Shown here piece after piece: positions 45,243 through 54,825 of a stretch of 64,000 bases of DNA. The first letter of the stretch is position 1. The number at the start of each line of letters is the position of its first letter. The stretch is from Actinomycetospora straminea (GTDB lineage Bacteria > Actinomycetota > Actinomycetes > Mycobacteriales > Pseudonocardiaceae): NCBI RefSeq assembly GCF_028737255.1, contig NZ_JAQZAN010000010.1, forward strand, positions 124,001 through 188,000. The letters run 5' to 3'. The notes under the pieces were generated by a model that was given only the letters and a program-made list of their open reading frames with translations, was not told where the DNA came from and did no database searches. Position numbers and translations under genes: made by a program.

Positions 45243-45246
<4 letters not shown>
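44065..45246 (+). CDS. Thiolase-fold acyl-CoA acetyltransferase-like protein
   Basis: A 393-residue thiolase. The active-site Cys is in VSQACATSVAALH, THDPFAVND stands in place of the usual NEAFA motif, FGHPQGPTG corresponds to GHPxGxTG, and the C-terminal catalytic region reads FTGCAAGDTGAAI. GTG at 44065 has GGAGGGAG upstream. Following a carboxylase and preceding a CoA ligase, it fits thiolysis of a beta-ketoacyl-CoA, such as benzoylacetyl-CoA in acetophenone breakdown. That order of events is inference. Confidence 0.9.
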
Positions 45247-47027
<1,781 letters not shown>

Positions 47028-47033
47028 GCAATG

Positions 47034-47074
47034 TTCTACAACACTACCGCGTGCGTTACGTCTTCTGTAGAATG
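47034..47074 (+). promoter_or_regulatory. Promoter region of the ferredoxin gene with inverted repeat
   Basis: TTCTACA (47034-47040) and TGTAGAA (47066-47072) are inverted copies 25 bases apart, and TGTTCTACAACA is itself a small 4-4-4 palindrome. TAGAAT (47069-47074) is a good -10 element, 37 bases before the ATG at 47111. This A/T-rich patch is distinct from the surrounding DNA and gives the ferredoxin its own, probably regulated, promoter. Confidence 0.6.
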
Positions 47075-47110
47075 ATGGGCGTTCCCGCAGCTCACCCGCA
47101 AGGACCCGCC

Positions 47111-47455
47111 ATGCCGTTCGTCATCGCCGAGGCCTGCATCGACGTCACCGACAAGTCCTGCATGGAGGAGTGCCCCGTCGACTGCATCTACGAGGGCGTC
47201 CGCAAGCTCTACATCAACCCCTTCGAGTGCATCGACTGCGGCGCCTGCGAGCCGGCCTGCCCCGTCGAGGCGATCACCGAGGACCGGAACGTCGAGGAGG
47301 GCAGCGAGGTCTTCGTCGACGACAACGCCGCGTTCTTCACCTCGGTCCTTCCCGGCCGCGACGAGCCGGTCGGCGAGCAGCCGGGCGGAGCCGGCGGCGT
47401 CGGCGGACTCGGCACCGACACCCCGCTCGTCGCGAGCTACCCGCGGAGCGCGTAG
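47111..47455 (+). CDS. fdxA: 7Fe ferredoxin
   Basis: A 114-residue [3Fe-4S][4Fe-4S] ferredoxin. Cys9, 17 and 50 fit the 3Fe cluster and Cys21, 40, 43 and 46 the 4Fe cluster; Cys25 is the conserved free one. The layout equals the Azotobacter-type 7Fe ferredoxin shifted by one. The tail after residue 80 is Gly-rich. It carries electrons to a cytochrome P450 or another redox enzyme not seen here. Its 3' end overlaps the convergent isomerase fragment. Confidence 0.95.
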   Translation: MPFVIAEACIDVTDKSCMEECPVDCIYEGVRKLYINPFECIDCGACEPACPVEAITEDRNVEEGSEVFVDDNAAFFTSVLPGRDEPVGEQPGGAGGVGGLGTDTPLVASYPRSA

Positions 47456-47691
47456 AGCGAGGAGCCGCCGGAAGGCCCGCCGCCGGACCGGTCGTAGCGG
47501 TCGCGGGACCGTGACAGGCGCGACAAGTCGTCACCGAGGACGTGCGCGACGACGTCCCTGACCAGCCAGGGCCCGCACACCGTGGGTCGGTGCCAGTCGT
47601 CGGGGGTCAGGACGCGCAGCAGCTCGAGGAACCGGGCGCGATCCCGCCGCAGCGCCGGGCGTGCATCGATCGCCGGGCCCCGCGCGTCCAC
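47437..47691 (-). pseudogene. Truncated maleylpyruvate-isomerase/DinB-like N-terminal fragment
   Basis: An 84-codon fragment reading RARFLELLRVLTPDDWHRPT, then PWLVRDVVAHVLGDDLSRLS. This is the start of the mycothiol-dependent isomerase (DinB-like) family, normally about 250 residues; the His in VVAHVL would be a metal ligand. The rest is missing and the frame ends in TAG inside the convergent ferredoxin gene. Probably a decayed gene rather than a short functional protein. Confidence 0.7.
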
Positions 47692-47740
47692 GACGTGATC
47701 GTGCCCCGTCCTCGCGCCCTCGCGCGGCCGCCTGGGCGGC

Positions 47741-48988
47741 TCAGGTCGACGGACGTCGCTGGATCCGCGCGTCGAGCCACCCGATCATCCGGGTGGCGGT
47801 GAGGCGGCGGCCGAGGGGCTGGCAGTGCAGGTTCGCCCCGTCCGCGCGGGTGAAGCGCAGGACCTCGCGGGGTGACGTGAGGAGGTCGGCGAGCTCGTCG
47901 GACTGGCCGGGCCAGAACTGTTCGTCGTCCGGCGAGGTGATCAGCAAGGGCGTGCGGATGTCGGCGGCGACGTCGCGGAGCTGGTAGGTGCGGACCGCGG
48001 TGAACAGGTCGTAGGGGTCGTCGACGCCGTAGGGCCGGGCGCGGAACGCGAACTCCCGGGCCGCGGCGGGGTCGCCGCCGACCTCGGCCATGTACCGGTC
48101 GAAGGTGGCCTTGTCGCCGGCGTCGAGCAGGGCGGTCATCGGCGGCGGCAGGTGGCCCATCCACGACGTGGAGACGTCGACGACGCCGGGATCGGCGACG
48201 GCGGCGACGAAGCGGTGCTCGGCGGACAGCGCCCGGGGCAGCCAGTACCCGGCCTGGCTGATGCCGTAGGCGGTGAGCGCGGCGGGATCGACGTCGGCCC
48301 GTGCGACCAGGGCGTCGACGACCGGGGTGAGCACCGCCTCCCAGTCGGGGCGGAACGGGATGCCCCGCTCGAAGAGCAGGCTCTGCTGCCCCGGGCCGTC
48401 GTAGACCACGGCGTTCCAGCCGTGGGCGAGGGCCTCGGCGGCTCCCGCCGACCACAGCCCGGTGAGCGCGCCGTCGCTGCCGTTGGTCATGACGAGGGTG
48501 GGCCGCGGCGTCCCGCTCGCGTCGGGGCGCAACAGCCACGCCGGCAGGGTGGTGTCCTCGTACGGGACCTCCAGGCGCACGTGCCGTCCGGACGACGCGT
48601 CGATCATGGCCTCCCAGCAGCGCCGCGACTCCCGGAACGTGGGGAGCAGCGCGGCGTCGGCCCGGTCGGGAGGCAGGCCGTCGATCGCCCCCATGGCCCG
48701 GGACCAGGCCGAGGAGGCCGCCAGGTAGGCCCACGCCGCCGTGGCGAGGTCGGCGGGATCGGTGGCGGAGGCCTCGGCGAGGGCGGCGAGCTCGCGTCCC
48801 CGGTCGGACCAGGCGGTGAACCAGCTCTCGCGATCGCCGTCGACGATGCGGGCGGCGGTCGCGAGCCACAGTCCGACGTCGCCGACGCCGTAGGCGGCGG
48901 CGCCGAGGGCGTCGCGGAACTCGAAGTCGAAGTCCGGGTCGGCGAAGAAGGGGGCGACGACTCCGTCGCGGGAGGCCGGGGCGGTCAT
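47741..48988 (-). CDS. Alpha/beta hydrolase (FrsA/pseudooxynicotine-hydrolase-like)
   Basis: A 415-residue hydrolase with a helical N-terminal domain of about 150 residues before the catalytic domain. PTLVMTNGSDG forms the oxyanion region, YGISQAGYWLPRAL the nucleophile elbow, LLITSPDDEQFWPGQ the acid region and GANLHCQPLG the His. The extended N-terminus is typical of the FrsA and 2,6-dihydroxypseudooxynicotine hydrolase group, some of which cleave C-C bonds. ATG at 48988. Confidence 0.85.
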   Translation of the reverse strand: MTAPASRDGVVAPFFADPDFDFEFRDALGAAAYGVGDVGLWLATAARIVDGDRESWFTAWSDRGRELAALAEASATDPADLATAAWAYLAASSAWSRAMGAIDGLPPDRADAALLPTFRESRRCWEAMIDASSGRHVRLEVPYEDTTLPAWLLRPDASGTPRPTLVMTNGSDGALTGLWSAGAAEALAHGWNAVVYDGPGQQSLLFERGIPFRPDWEAVLTPVVDALVARADVDPAALTAYGISQAGYWLPRALSAEHRFVAAVADPGVVDVSTSWMGHLPPPMTALLDAGDKATFDRYMAEVGGDPAAAREFAFRARPYGVDDPYDLFTAVRTYQLRDVAADIRTPLLITSPDDEQFWPGQSDELADLLTSPREVLRFTRADGANLHCQPLGRRLTATRMIGWLDARIQRRPST

Positions 48989-49063
48989 GGAGCCTGTCCT
49001 TCGGTGGGGCGGAGGGCGTGACGGAGGCGGCACGGCAGCGGGAGTCGGTCCGGCCGCCGGCCC

Positions 49064-49263
49064 ATCAGGGCGACGCGCACACGGCGACGAGGACGAGGGC
49101 CTCCGCGCCGGCTCGGAGGTGTCGGGACGAGTCCACGGTCACCCCGATGAACTGCCCCGGGCTCGACGGGCGTCTCGTCCCCCTCCACGACCGACCACCC
49201 GCTCCCGTCGAGGATCGCGTAGGCGTTCTCGGCGTGGTCGTCCCGGTGGTCGTGGAGGGTCAC
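49064..49263 (-). pseudogene. Decayed cupin, paralogue of the gene at 28456
   Basis: On the minus strand LHDHRDDHAENAYAILDGSGW and, in another frame, SSRHLRAGAEALVLVAVCASP match the cupin at 28456-28800 closely. Two lesions are visible: about 150 bases after the start codon are deleted, which joins the conserved upstream flank (GAACCTACG and so on) directly to the cupin core, and one extra base near 49165 shifts the frame. It fills most of the gap between 48988 and 49365. Confidence 0.85.
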
Positions 49264-49364
49264 GGGCAGAACCTACGGGGCCTGCCCGGGCGTGTGGCGT
49301 GATCCGTCGCGAGCCCGCGGGCGAGGAGCCGGCCGAGCACCTCGTCCGGCCCCTCGCGCCGTTC

Positions 49365-49757
49365 TCAGGTCGTGACCTGGCGGCGGGCGTCGGACGTGTC
49401 GTGCAGGTTGGTCATCTGCACGAAACGGCCGTCGGCGACCCGGTAGATCGCGTACTCGACGATCTCGAAGGAGGCGCCGGTCGGGACTATGCCGCGCCAC
49501 TCCGCGACCGGGGTCCCGGTGTTGACGACGCGCGCGGCGATGCGGTCGCCGTCGACGAGCAGCTCGGTGACCTCCCAGTGGAAGTCCGGGACGGCGTCGA
49601 CGATGCGCCGCATGTCGGCGACGACGTCGTCGCGTGTCCCCGGCTCGCCGTTGAGCACGACGTCGTCGGCGACGAAGCGGTCCATCTCGTCGAGGCGGTG
49701 CGCGTCGAGGGTCGCGACGTAGCGCCGGTAGAACGCGCGCAGATCCTCATCGGTCAT
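49365..49757 (-). CDS. SnoaL-like (NTF2-fold) protein
   Basis: A 130-residue protein of the NTF2-like/SnoaL polyketide-cyclase family: [20 protein letters not shown], a central [20 protein letters not shown] and [19 protein letters not shown]. Such proteins are small cyclases, isomerases or ester cyclases. It lies nine bases after the SDR gene and is surely cotranscribed with it. ATG at 49757. Confidence 0.88.
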   Translation of the reverse strand: MTDEDLRAFYRRYVATLDAHRLDEMDRFVADDVVLNGEPGTRDDVVADMRRIVDAVPDFHWEVTELLVDGDRIAARVVNTGTPVAEWRGIVPTGASFEIVEYAIYRVADGRFVQMTNLHDTSDARRQVTT

Positions 49758-49766
49758 CGTCGCTCC

Positions 49767-50447
49767 TCACCACTCGATCCGGCCGCGCCGGTCGTGGAAC
49801 TCGCCGGTCGGACCGTCCGGGCCGAGCAGGGCCAGGGCGACCGTCGCGTCGGTGCCCTCGGTGACGGTCTGGTGGCCGCAGTGGGCGTTGAGGTCGGTCG
49901 CCGTGTAACCCGGGTCGGAGGCGTTGATCCGCATCTCGGGGAGGTTCTTCGCGTACTGCACCGTCAGCGCGATGACGGCGGCCTTCGAGCTGGCGTAGGG
50001 GACCATCAGCCCGTGGAAGGAGTCGTCCTGCGGGTCGAGCATGGCCCGGGGGAAGCCCAGTCCCGAGGCGACGTTGACGATCACCGGCCGCGAGGAGCGC
50101 CGCAGCAGGGGCAGGGCGGCCTGGGTGAGCCGGACGACGCCGAAGACGTTGGTCTCGAACGCCGCGCGCATCGCCGCGACGTCGAGGTCGTCGAGGGTCC
50201 ACGACGGGCCGACGACCGCGGCGTTGTTGACCAGGACGTCGAGCTCGGGCAGCGCGGCGACCGCCTTCTCGACGCTGTCCTGGTCGGTGACGTCGAGCTG
50301 CAGCGGGACGGCGCCGAGCTCGCGGGCGGCGTCCGCGGTCCGCAGGTCCCGCACCCCCGCGTGGACGGTGTGTCCCGCGGCGATCAGCCGGCGGGTGGTC
50401 TCCAGACCGAGGCCCTTGTTGGCCCCGGTCACCAGTGTCGTGGTCAT
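49767..50447 (-). CDS. SDR family oxidoreductase
   Basis: A 226-residue short-chain dehydrogenase, shorter than most: TGANKGLGLETTRR binds NADP, NNAAVVG follows, VNVASGLGFP holds the catalytic Ser and YASSK the Tyr/Lys pair. It resembles carbonyl reductase-like SDRs. It is divergent from an XRE regulator gene at 50540 with 92 bases between the starts, an arrangement that usually means direct control. Confidence 0.9.
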   Translation of the reverse strand: MTTTLVTGANKGLGLETTRRLIAAGHTVHAGVRDLRTADAARELGAVPLQLDVTDQDSVEKAVAALPELDVLVNNAAVVGPSWTLDDLDVAAMRAAFETNVFGVVRLTQAALPLLRRSSRPVIVNVASGLGFPRAMLDPQDDSFHGLMVPYASSKAAVIALTVQYAKNLPEMRINASDPGYTATDLNAHCGHQTVTEGTDATVALALLGPDGPTGEFHDRRGRIEW

Positions 50448-50539
50448 GTCGCCACCGTGCGCCCGCGCCGGGCCGGCCGGCAGGCACTGCTCGACGGTGG
50501 GACCAGCAGTACCACCCGCGCCGCCGATCGCCGGGCACC

Positions 50540-51382
50540 ATGGATCCCGTGGACGAGTTCGCGGAGATCCTGCGGGCCTGGCGGGACCGGGTCCGTCCCG
50601 AGGACGTCGGCCTCGCCCCTGGGCCGAACCGCCGCACGCCCGGCCTGCGCCGCGAGGAACTGGCCCACATCGCCGGGGTGAGCGTCGACTACGTGGTCCG
50701 CCTCGAGCAGGGCCGCGCCCGCCACCCCTCGCCGCAGCTGCTCACCTCCCTGGCCCGCGCCCTGCGCCTGACCGACGCCGAGCGCGACCACCTGTTCCGC
50801 GTCGCCGGCGCGGCCGTGCCGTCGGCCGGACACGTGCCGCGGCACGTGACGCCGACCGCGCAGCGCATGGTCGACCGGTTCCGCAACGCCCCGGTGGCCG
50901 TCGCCGTGCACACCGCGATCTACGAGCTGGTGCTCTGGAACCCTCTCTGGGCGGCCCTGTTCGGCGACCCGTCCACCCAGAGCAGGCTCGAGCGCAACGT
51001 CGCCTGGCGGTACTTCCAGGGCTCCATCCCGGTCACCCACACCCTCGAGGACGACGAGGCCTACGCCTGCGACCTCGTCGGCCACCTGCGCGCCGCGACC
51101 GGCCGCTACCCCGACGACCCCGAGCTCCCCCAGCTCATCGAGCGCCTGCTCGAGGCCTCCCCCGACTTCGCCCGACGCTGGCGGGCCGGCACGGTCGGGG
51201 AGCTGCGGACCAGCCGCAAGACCCTGCACACCGCCGTCGGCGACATCGTCGTGGACTGCGACACCTTCACCGGCGGCCCGGGCGACCAGACGATCGTGGT
51301 CATGACCGCCGCCCCGGGCTCCGAGGACGAACAGAAGCTCGACCTGCTGCGGGTCATCGGGCTCCAGCAGCTGCAGAGCTGA
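50540..51382 (+). CDS. XRE-family regulator with MmyB-like ligand domain
   Basis: A 280-residue regulator. The N-terminal helix-turn-helix reads RRTPGLRREELAHIAGVS, then VDYVVRLEQGRARHPS; the C-terminal MmyB-like domain (about 105-275) has ELVLWNPLWAALFGDPS and a GELRTSRKTLHTAVGDIVVD stretch. Such proteins typically control an adjacent divergent SDR gene, here 49767-50447. ATG at 50540; an upstream GTG frame is less coding-like. Confidence 0.9.
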   Translation: MDPVDEFAEILRAWRDRVRPEDVGLAPGPNRRTPGLRREELAHIAGVSVDYVVRLEQGRARHPSPQLLTSLARALRLTDAERDHLFRVAGAAVPSAGHVPRHVTPTAQRMVDRFRNAPVAVAVHTAIYELVLWNPLWAALFGDPSTQSRLERNVAWRYFQGSIPVTHTLEDDEAYACDLVGHLRAATGRYPDDPELPQLIERLLEASPDFARRWRAGTVGELRTSRKTLHTAVGDIVVDCDTFTGGPGDQTIVVMTAAPGSEDEQKLDLLRVIGLQQLQS

Positions 51383-51588
51383 CGCCGAGACACCCTCGAC
51401 CGAAGCGCGCGGGGCGAGGCGCTGATCGACGTGCCGGCGGCGAGCGGACCGGTCGGTCGACCGATGACGCCGCGCCACGCGTCGCGGCACGCTGGCGTCG
51501 TGAGCACCTCGCAGGCCCCGGTCGGGGTCGCCCTCGAGAGTCCGGCGGGTCGACGGGTCGTGGTCGCCGAGCGGCGGGGCGACGAGCG

Positions 51589-52329
51589 ATGACGCCCGAG
51601 CAGCCCGCGACCGGTACCGACCGGGAGGGCTCGCTCTGGCGCGGAGCCGCCCACGGCCCCCTGCCCGCGCTGCTGTTGCTGCTGACCGTCGGCACGGGCC
51701 TGGTCGACGCGGTCAGCGTCCTGGGGCTCGGCCGGGTGTTCGTGGCCAACATGACCGGCAACGTCGTCTTCCTCGGCTTCGCCGTCGCGGGCGCGCCGGG
51801 CTTCGCGCTCGCCGCATCCCTCGCCGCACTCGGCGGCATCCTGGTCGGCGCGCTCGGTGGCGGCAGGCTCGTCGCCGCCCGGACGTCCGGGCGCGGGCGG
51901 CTGCTGCGCGACGCGGTGCTCGTCGAGCTGATCGTCGTGATCGTCGTCCTGGTGCTCCTCGCACCACTGGACGGCCCGCCCGGTACCGGCACGGCGTCCG
52001 TCGTCGCCGGGCTCCTCGCCGCGGCACTCGGGCTGCAGAACGCCGCGGTGCGCCGGCTCGGTGTGCCCGACCTGACCACCACCGTCCTCACGATGACCCT
52101 GACGGGCATCGCCGCCGACGAGCGCTCCGGCGGCCCTCGGGTCCTGACCCGACGGGTGCTCGCCGTGGTCGCGATGTTCGCCGGCGCCGTCGTCGGGGCC
52201 GTCCTGGTCGACCAGGGTCGCCTCGTCTGGGCGCTCAGCCCGGTGCCGGTCCTGCTCGCCGTCGTCGCGGTCGTCCTCACGGTGACGCTGCGCCGGCCCA
52301 CCGCCTGGCAGGGCCCCAGCCGTCCTTGA
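51589..52329 (+). CDS. DUF1275 (YoaK-like) membrane protein
   Basis: A 246-residue protein with six or seven membrane helices. GLVDAVSVLGLGRVFVANMT and GNVVFLGFAVAG near the N-terminus are the family signature, with LGLQNAAVRRLGVPDLTTTV in the middle. YoaK-like proteins are of unknown transport function. ATG at 51589. The 206 bases before it show nothing recognisable. Confidence 0.9.
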   Translation: MTPEQPATGTDREGSLWRGAAHGPLPALLLLLTVGTGLVDAVSVLGLGRVFVANMTGNVVFLGFAVAGAPGFALAASLAALGGILVGALGGGRLVAARTSGRGRLLRDAVLVELIVVIVVLVLLAPLDGPPGTGTASVVAGLLAAALGLQNAAVRRLGVPDLTTTVLTMTLTGIAADERSGGPRVLTRRVLAVVAMFAGAVVGAVLVDQGRLVWALSPVPVLLAVVAVVLTVTLRRPTAWQGPSRP

Positions 52330-52371
52330 CTTCACAGCTCTGTGTACCTACCGTCGACGGCGACTTCACAG
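52326..52371 (+). promoter_or_regulatory. Promoter and operators of the dehalogenase-like gene
   Basis: A -35 TTGACT (52326-52331) and a -10 TACCGT (52349-52354) are 17 bases apart. Between them lies the palindrome CACAGCTCTGTG (52333-52344), and just after the -10 begins the palindrome CCGTCGACGG (52351-52360). TTCACAG, the left part of the first, recurs at 52365-52371. A repressor bound between -35 and -10 would block transcription directly. Confidence 0.65.
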
Positions 52372-52393
52372 ATCGGTATAGGAGGCGGTCCGG

Positions 52394-53242
52394 ATGGGCG
52401 CGGGGCAGGACGGCACCGGGTGGGTGCTGCCGGAGGCGGTGGAGACCGACGACGGCGTCGTGCGCTGGGCGCGGCTGGGCGGGCGCGGGGAGCCGATGGT
52501 GCTGGTCCACGGCACCCCGTACTCCTCCTACCTCTGGCGCGACGTCGCCCCGGCGCTGGCCCGTACGCGCACCGTCTACGTCTTCGACCACCTCGGCTAC
52601 GGGCAGTCCGACCAGCACGAGGGGCAGGACCTCACCCTCGCCGCCCAGGCCCGCCGCTTCGCCCGCCTCCTCGAGCACTGGGGACTCGAGGCCCCGAGCG
52701 TGGTCGCGAACGACATCGGGGGCGCGATCGTCCTGCGCGCCCACCTGCTCGAGGAGGCCCGCTACGGCGACCTCACGATCTTCGACGCCGTCAGCGGCGG
52801 GCGGTGGGAGCGTGGTCTGTTCGCGCTGATGCGCGAGAACCCCGAGGTCTTCGCCGCCCTGCCCGGCTACGCCCACGAGGCCCTCGTCGCGGCCCACCTG
52901 CGCAACGCCAGCCACCGCGGCCTGCGCCCCGAGGTGCTCGACACCTACCTCGCGCCGTGGCGCGGCGCCGACGGGCAGGCCGCCTACTACCGGCAGTACC
53001 GCCAGCTCGCCGAGGCCGACACCCGCCCCTACGAGCCCCTCCTCGCCGACATCAGCATCCCCGTGCGGCTGCTGTGGGGCCGCCACGACCGGATCCTGCC
53101 GCCGGAGTACGGCACGTGGCTGCACGAGCACATCCCGCACGCCGAGATGCACTGGATCGACGACGCCGGCCACCTGCTCCAGGAGGACGCGCCGGCCCGG
53201 CTCGTCGCCCACCTGCTCGCCGACGTCCCGGCGCCGCGCTGA
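52394..53242 (+). CDS. Alpha/beta hydrolase, haloalkane dehalogenase/epoxide hydrolase-like
   Basis: A 282-residue hydrolase. The oxyanion motif is VLVHGTPYSSYLWR, and the nucleophile elbow VVANDIGGAIVLR carries Asp instead of Ser, as in haloalkane and haloacetate dehalogenases and epoxide hydrolases. The acid region is LWGRHDRILPPEYG and the His is in WIDDAGHLLQEDAP. An Asp nucleophile argues against a simple esterase. ATG at 52394 with GGAGG upstream. A well-formed, operator-rich promoter suggests tight substrate induction, but no regulator gene is adjacent. Confidence 0.87.
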   Translation: MGAGQDGTGWVLPEAVETDDGVVRWARLGGRGEPMVLVHGTPYSSYLWRDVAPALARTRTVYVFDHLGYGQSDQHEGQDLTLAAQARRFARLLEHWGLEAPSVVANDIGGAIVLRAHLLEEARYGDLTIFDAVSGGRWERGLFALMRENPEVFAALPGYAHEALVAAHLRNASHRGLRPEVLDTYLAPWRGADGQAAYYRQYRQLAEADTRPYEPLLADISIPVRLLWGRHDRILPPEYGTWLHEHIPHAEMHWIDDAGHLLQEDAPARLVAHLLADVPAPR

Positions 53243-53293
53243 GCGGACCGCCGCGCCTCAGGGTCAGGACCTCGTCGGGGCCTCGTCGGGACC

Positions 53294-53455
53294 TCAGAGC
53301 CCCGTCCCGACCTCCACGGCCTTGTTCTTCCTCTTGTCCATCCCGTCCTCGACCGCACCCCAGGCGAGGACGGCGGCGACGGCGGCCAGCGCCACCGCGA
53401 GGGCCTTGACGGCGGGGCCGAGCACTCTGAGGACGAGGCCAACGATGATCACCAC
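53294..53455 (-). CDS. 53-residue single-helix membrane protein
   Basis: A short gene read as VVIIVGLVLRVLGPAVKALA followed by an Ala/Val helix, then WGAVEDGMDKRKNKAVEVGTGL. GTG at 53455 has GAGGAG five bases upstream. One transmembrane helix and a basic, hydrophilic tail are clear; no family is known to me. It lies between the dehalogenase-like gene and the proline-rich protein. Confidence 0.6.
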   Translation of the reverse strand: MVIIVGLVLRVLGPAVKALAVALAAVAAVLAWGAVEDGMDKRKNKAVEVGTGL

Positions 53456-53552
53456 GGGCTCCTCGGGTCGGGGGGCACGACAATAGCGAGGGGACGCAGC
53501 AGCGGGAGCCCGGTCCGGGTCGGACTCGCCGGATCGGGCCCCGCCCCCGGGC

Positions 53553-54344
53553 TCACCGCGGCACGGCGTCCGGCGGGAGGTCGCTGCTCTGGGCGTTGCC
53601 GCCGACCACCGGGGTCAGCGTGACCGTCCACGTCGTGGCCTGCGTCGAGGACGTGGTGAACGGGAACGTGTCGTCGTAGCGGGTGGCCTGACGGTCGGCG
53701 GTGAACCCGCGGATGTCCTCGTTCCACCCCGTGCCCGTGGCGAAGTAGACCTCGTAGGTGCCGTCGGGCACGTCGGTGACCGTCGCGGTCTCCCCCGCCC
53801 GGACGTAGACGCCGCGGACCACCTGCTGCCCGGACGCCAGGGTGACGTAGGCGTCGGTGCTCCCGCCGTTCTCGGCGGTCAGCTGGCCGCTCCCGGTGCC
53901 TCCCCGCTCGACGAGCACCGTGCCGGTCGCGGGGCGCGGTCCCTTCGGCCCGGGGAGAGCCGGCGTGGTCGGTGCCGGAGCCGCGGTGGTCGCGGCCGGC
54001 CCCGGGGGCGACGCGTCGGAGGCCCCGAGTCGGACCAGCCCGACCAGGCCGAGGACGACGACGGCCACGGCGATCAGCACGGTGCGCCCCGTCCGGCGGC
54101 GCGGCGGCCCGGGGGGCCCGCCAGGAGCCGGTGGCCCTCCGAGACCGGCGGGCGGCGGACCCGGGGGGACCGCCGGGGGCGGCGGAAAGGCCGGGTACCC
54201 GGCCGGCGGGGTCGCCGGGGCGAACGGCTGCGCGTACGGCGCCGGCGTCCCCGGGTGGACGCTGCGCGGGGAGGGGACGGGCGGCACCCCGGGGAACGGG
54301 CCGTGCCACGGGGTCTGGTCGTGGTGCGTGCGGGGTGTGGTCAT
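53553..54344 (-). CDS. Proline-rich single-pass membrane protein
   Basis: A 263-residue protein. The first 80 residues are Pro/Gly-rich, then a basic RRRTGRTV and one helix (VLIAVAVVVLGLVGLV, near residue 95), an Ala/Pro/Thr linker, and an extracellular domain of about 120 residues with VYVRAGETATVTDVPDGTYE and YFATGTGWNEDIRGF. The layout is that of actinobacterial cell-envelope proteins with an outside beta-rich domain. Function unknown. ATG at 54344. Confidence 0.75.
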   Translation of the reverse strand: MTTPRTHHDQTPWHGPFPGVPPVPSPRSVHPGTPAPYAQPFAPATPPAGYPAFPPPPAVPPGPPPAGLGGPPAPGGPPGPPRRRTGRTVLIAVAVVVLGLVGLVRLGASDASPPGPAATTAAPAPTTPALPGPKGPRPATGTVLVERGGTGSGQLTAENGGSTDAYVTLASGQQVVRGVYVRAGETATVTDVPDGTYEVYFATGTGWNEDIRGFTADRQATRYDDTFPFTTSSTQATTWTVTLTPVVGGNAQSSDLPPDAVPR

Positions 54345-54825
54345 CGCGTGCCCCTCGTGGTGCGGGACCGCCCGGCCGGCCTGTCCCGGATGCCCCCGAG
54401 CGTGCTCGGTGGTGACGTGGGTCACGAGGGGGCGGGCACCCGGGTGGGGTGGGGCAGGCCCCAGGTCCCCGCCGGATCCGTCGTCGCGGGGACGAACGGC
54501 GCCTCCCGGAGTCGTGGCGGCGGATGCAGACGCCGGCGCGCGCCGCTCCTCGTGTCGCAGCCCTGTCGTCCCCCTGGCGCGCCTCACGCCACACTCGTCG
54601 CGTGACCGCGGCGCGTCGCCCTCCGACCCCGCGCCCGGTCACGGTGGGCATCGCGGCGCAGCTGTCGCAATCCGCTCGGTCGCTCGCACCAAGCTCGCCG
54701 GTAGAGCGTTTTCCTCGCGAGCAGACGGCAACGTCACTGGGGTGGCACGCCATCGCGACACGGGCGCCGGCACGCGCCCGGAGCTGCCGGCCGACGGGAG
54801 CCGTTCCCACCGTCGTCCGGAGAGC
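54345..54825. other. Intergenic region, no recognised element
   Basis: A 481-base gap between two divergent envelope/secreted protein genes. Short reading frames here look like non-coding GC-rich sequence. It must hold the two promoters, but I cannot place them with confidence. Confidence 0.55.

Noticed and set aside
47032..47072. BlaI/MecI-type operator before the ferredoxin
   Set aside because: CTAC/GTAG words are suggestive, but spacing and symmetry do not match the BlaI consensus I know.
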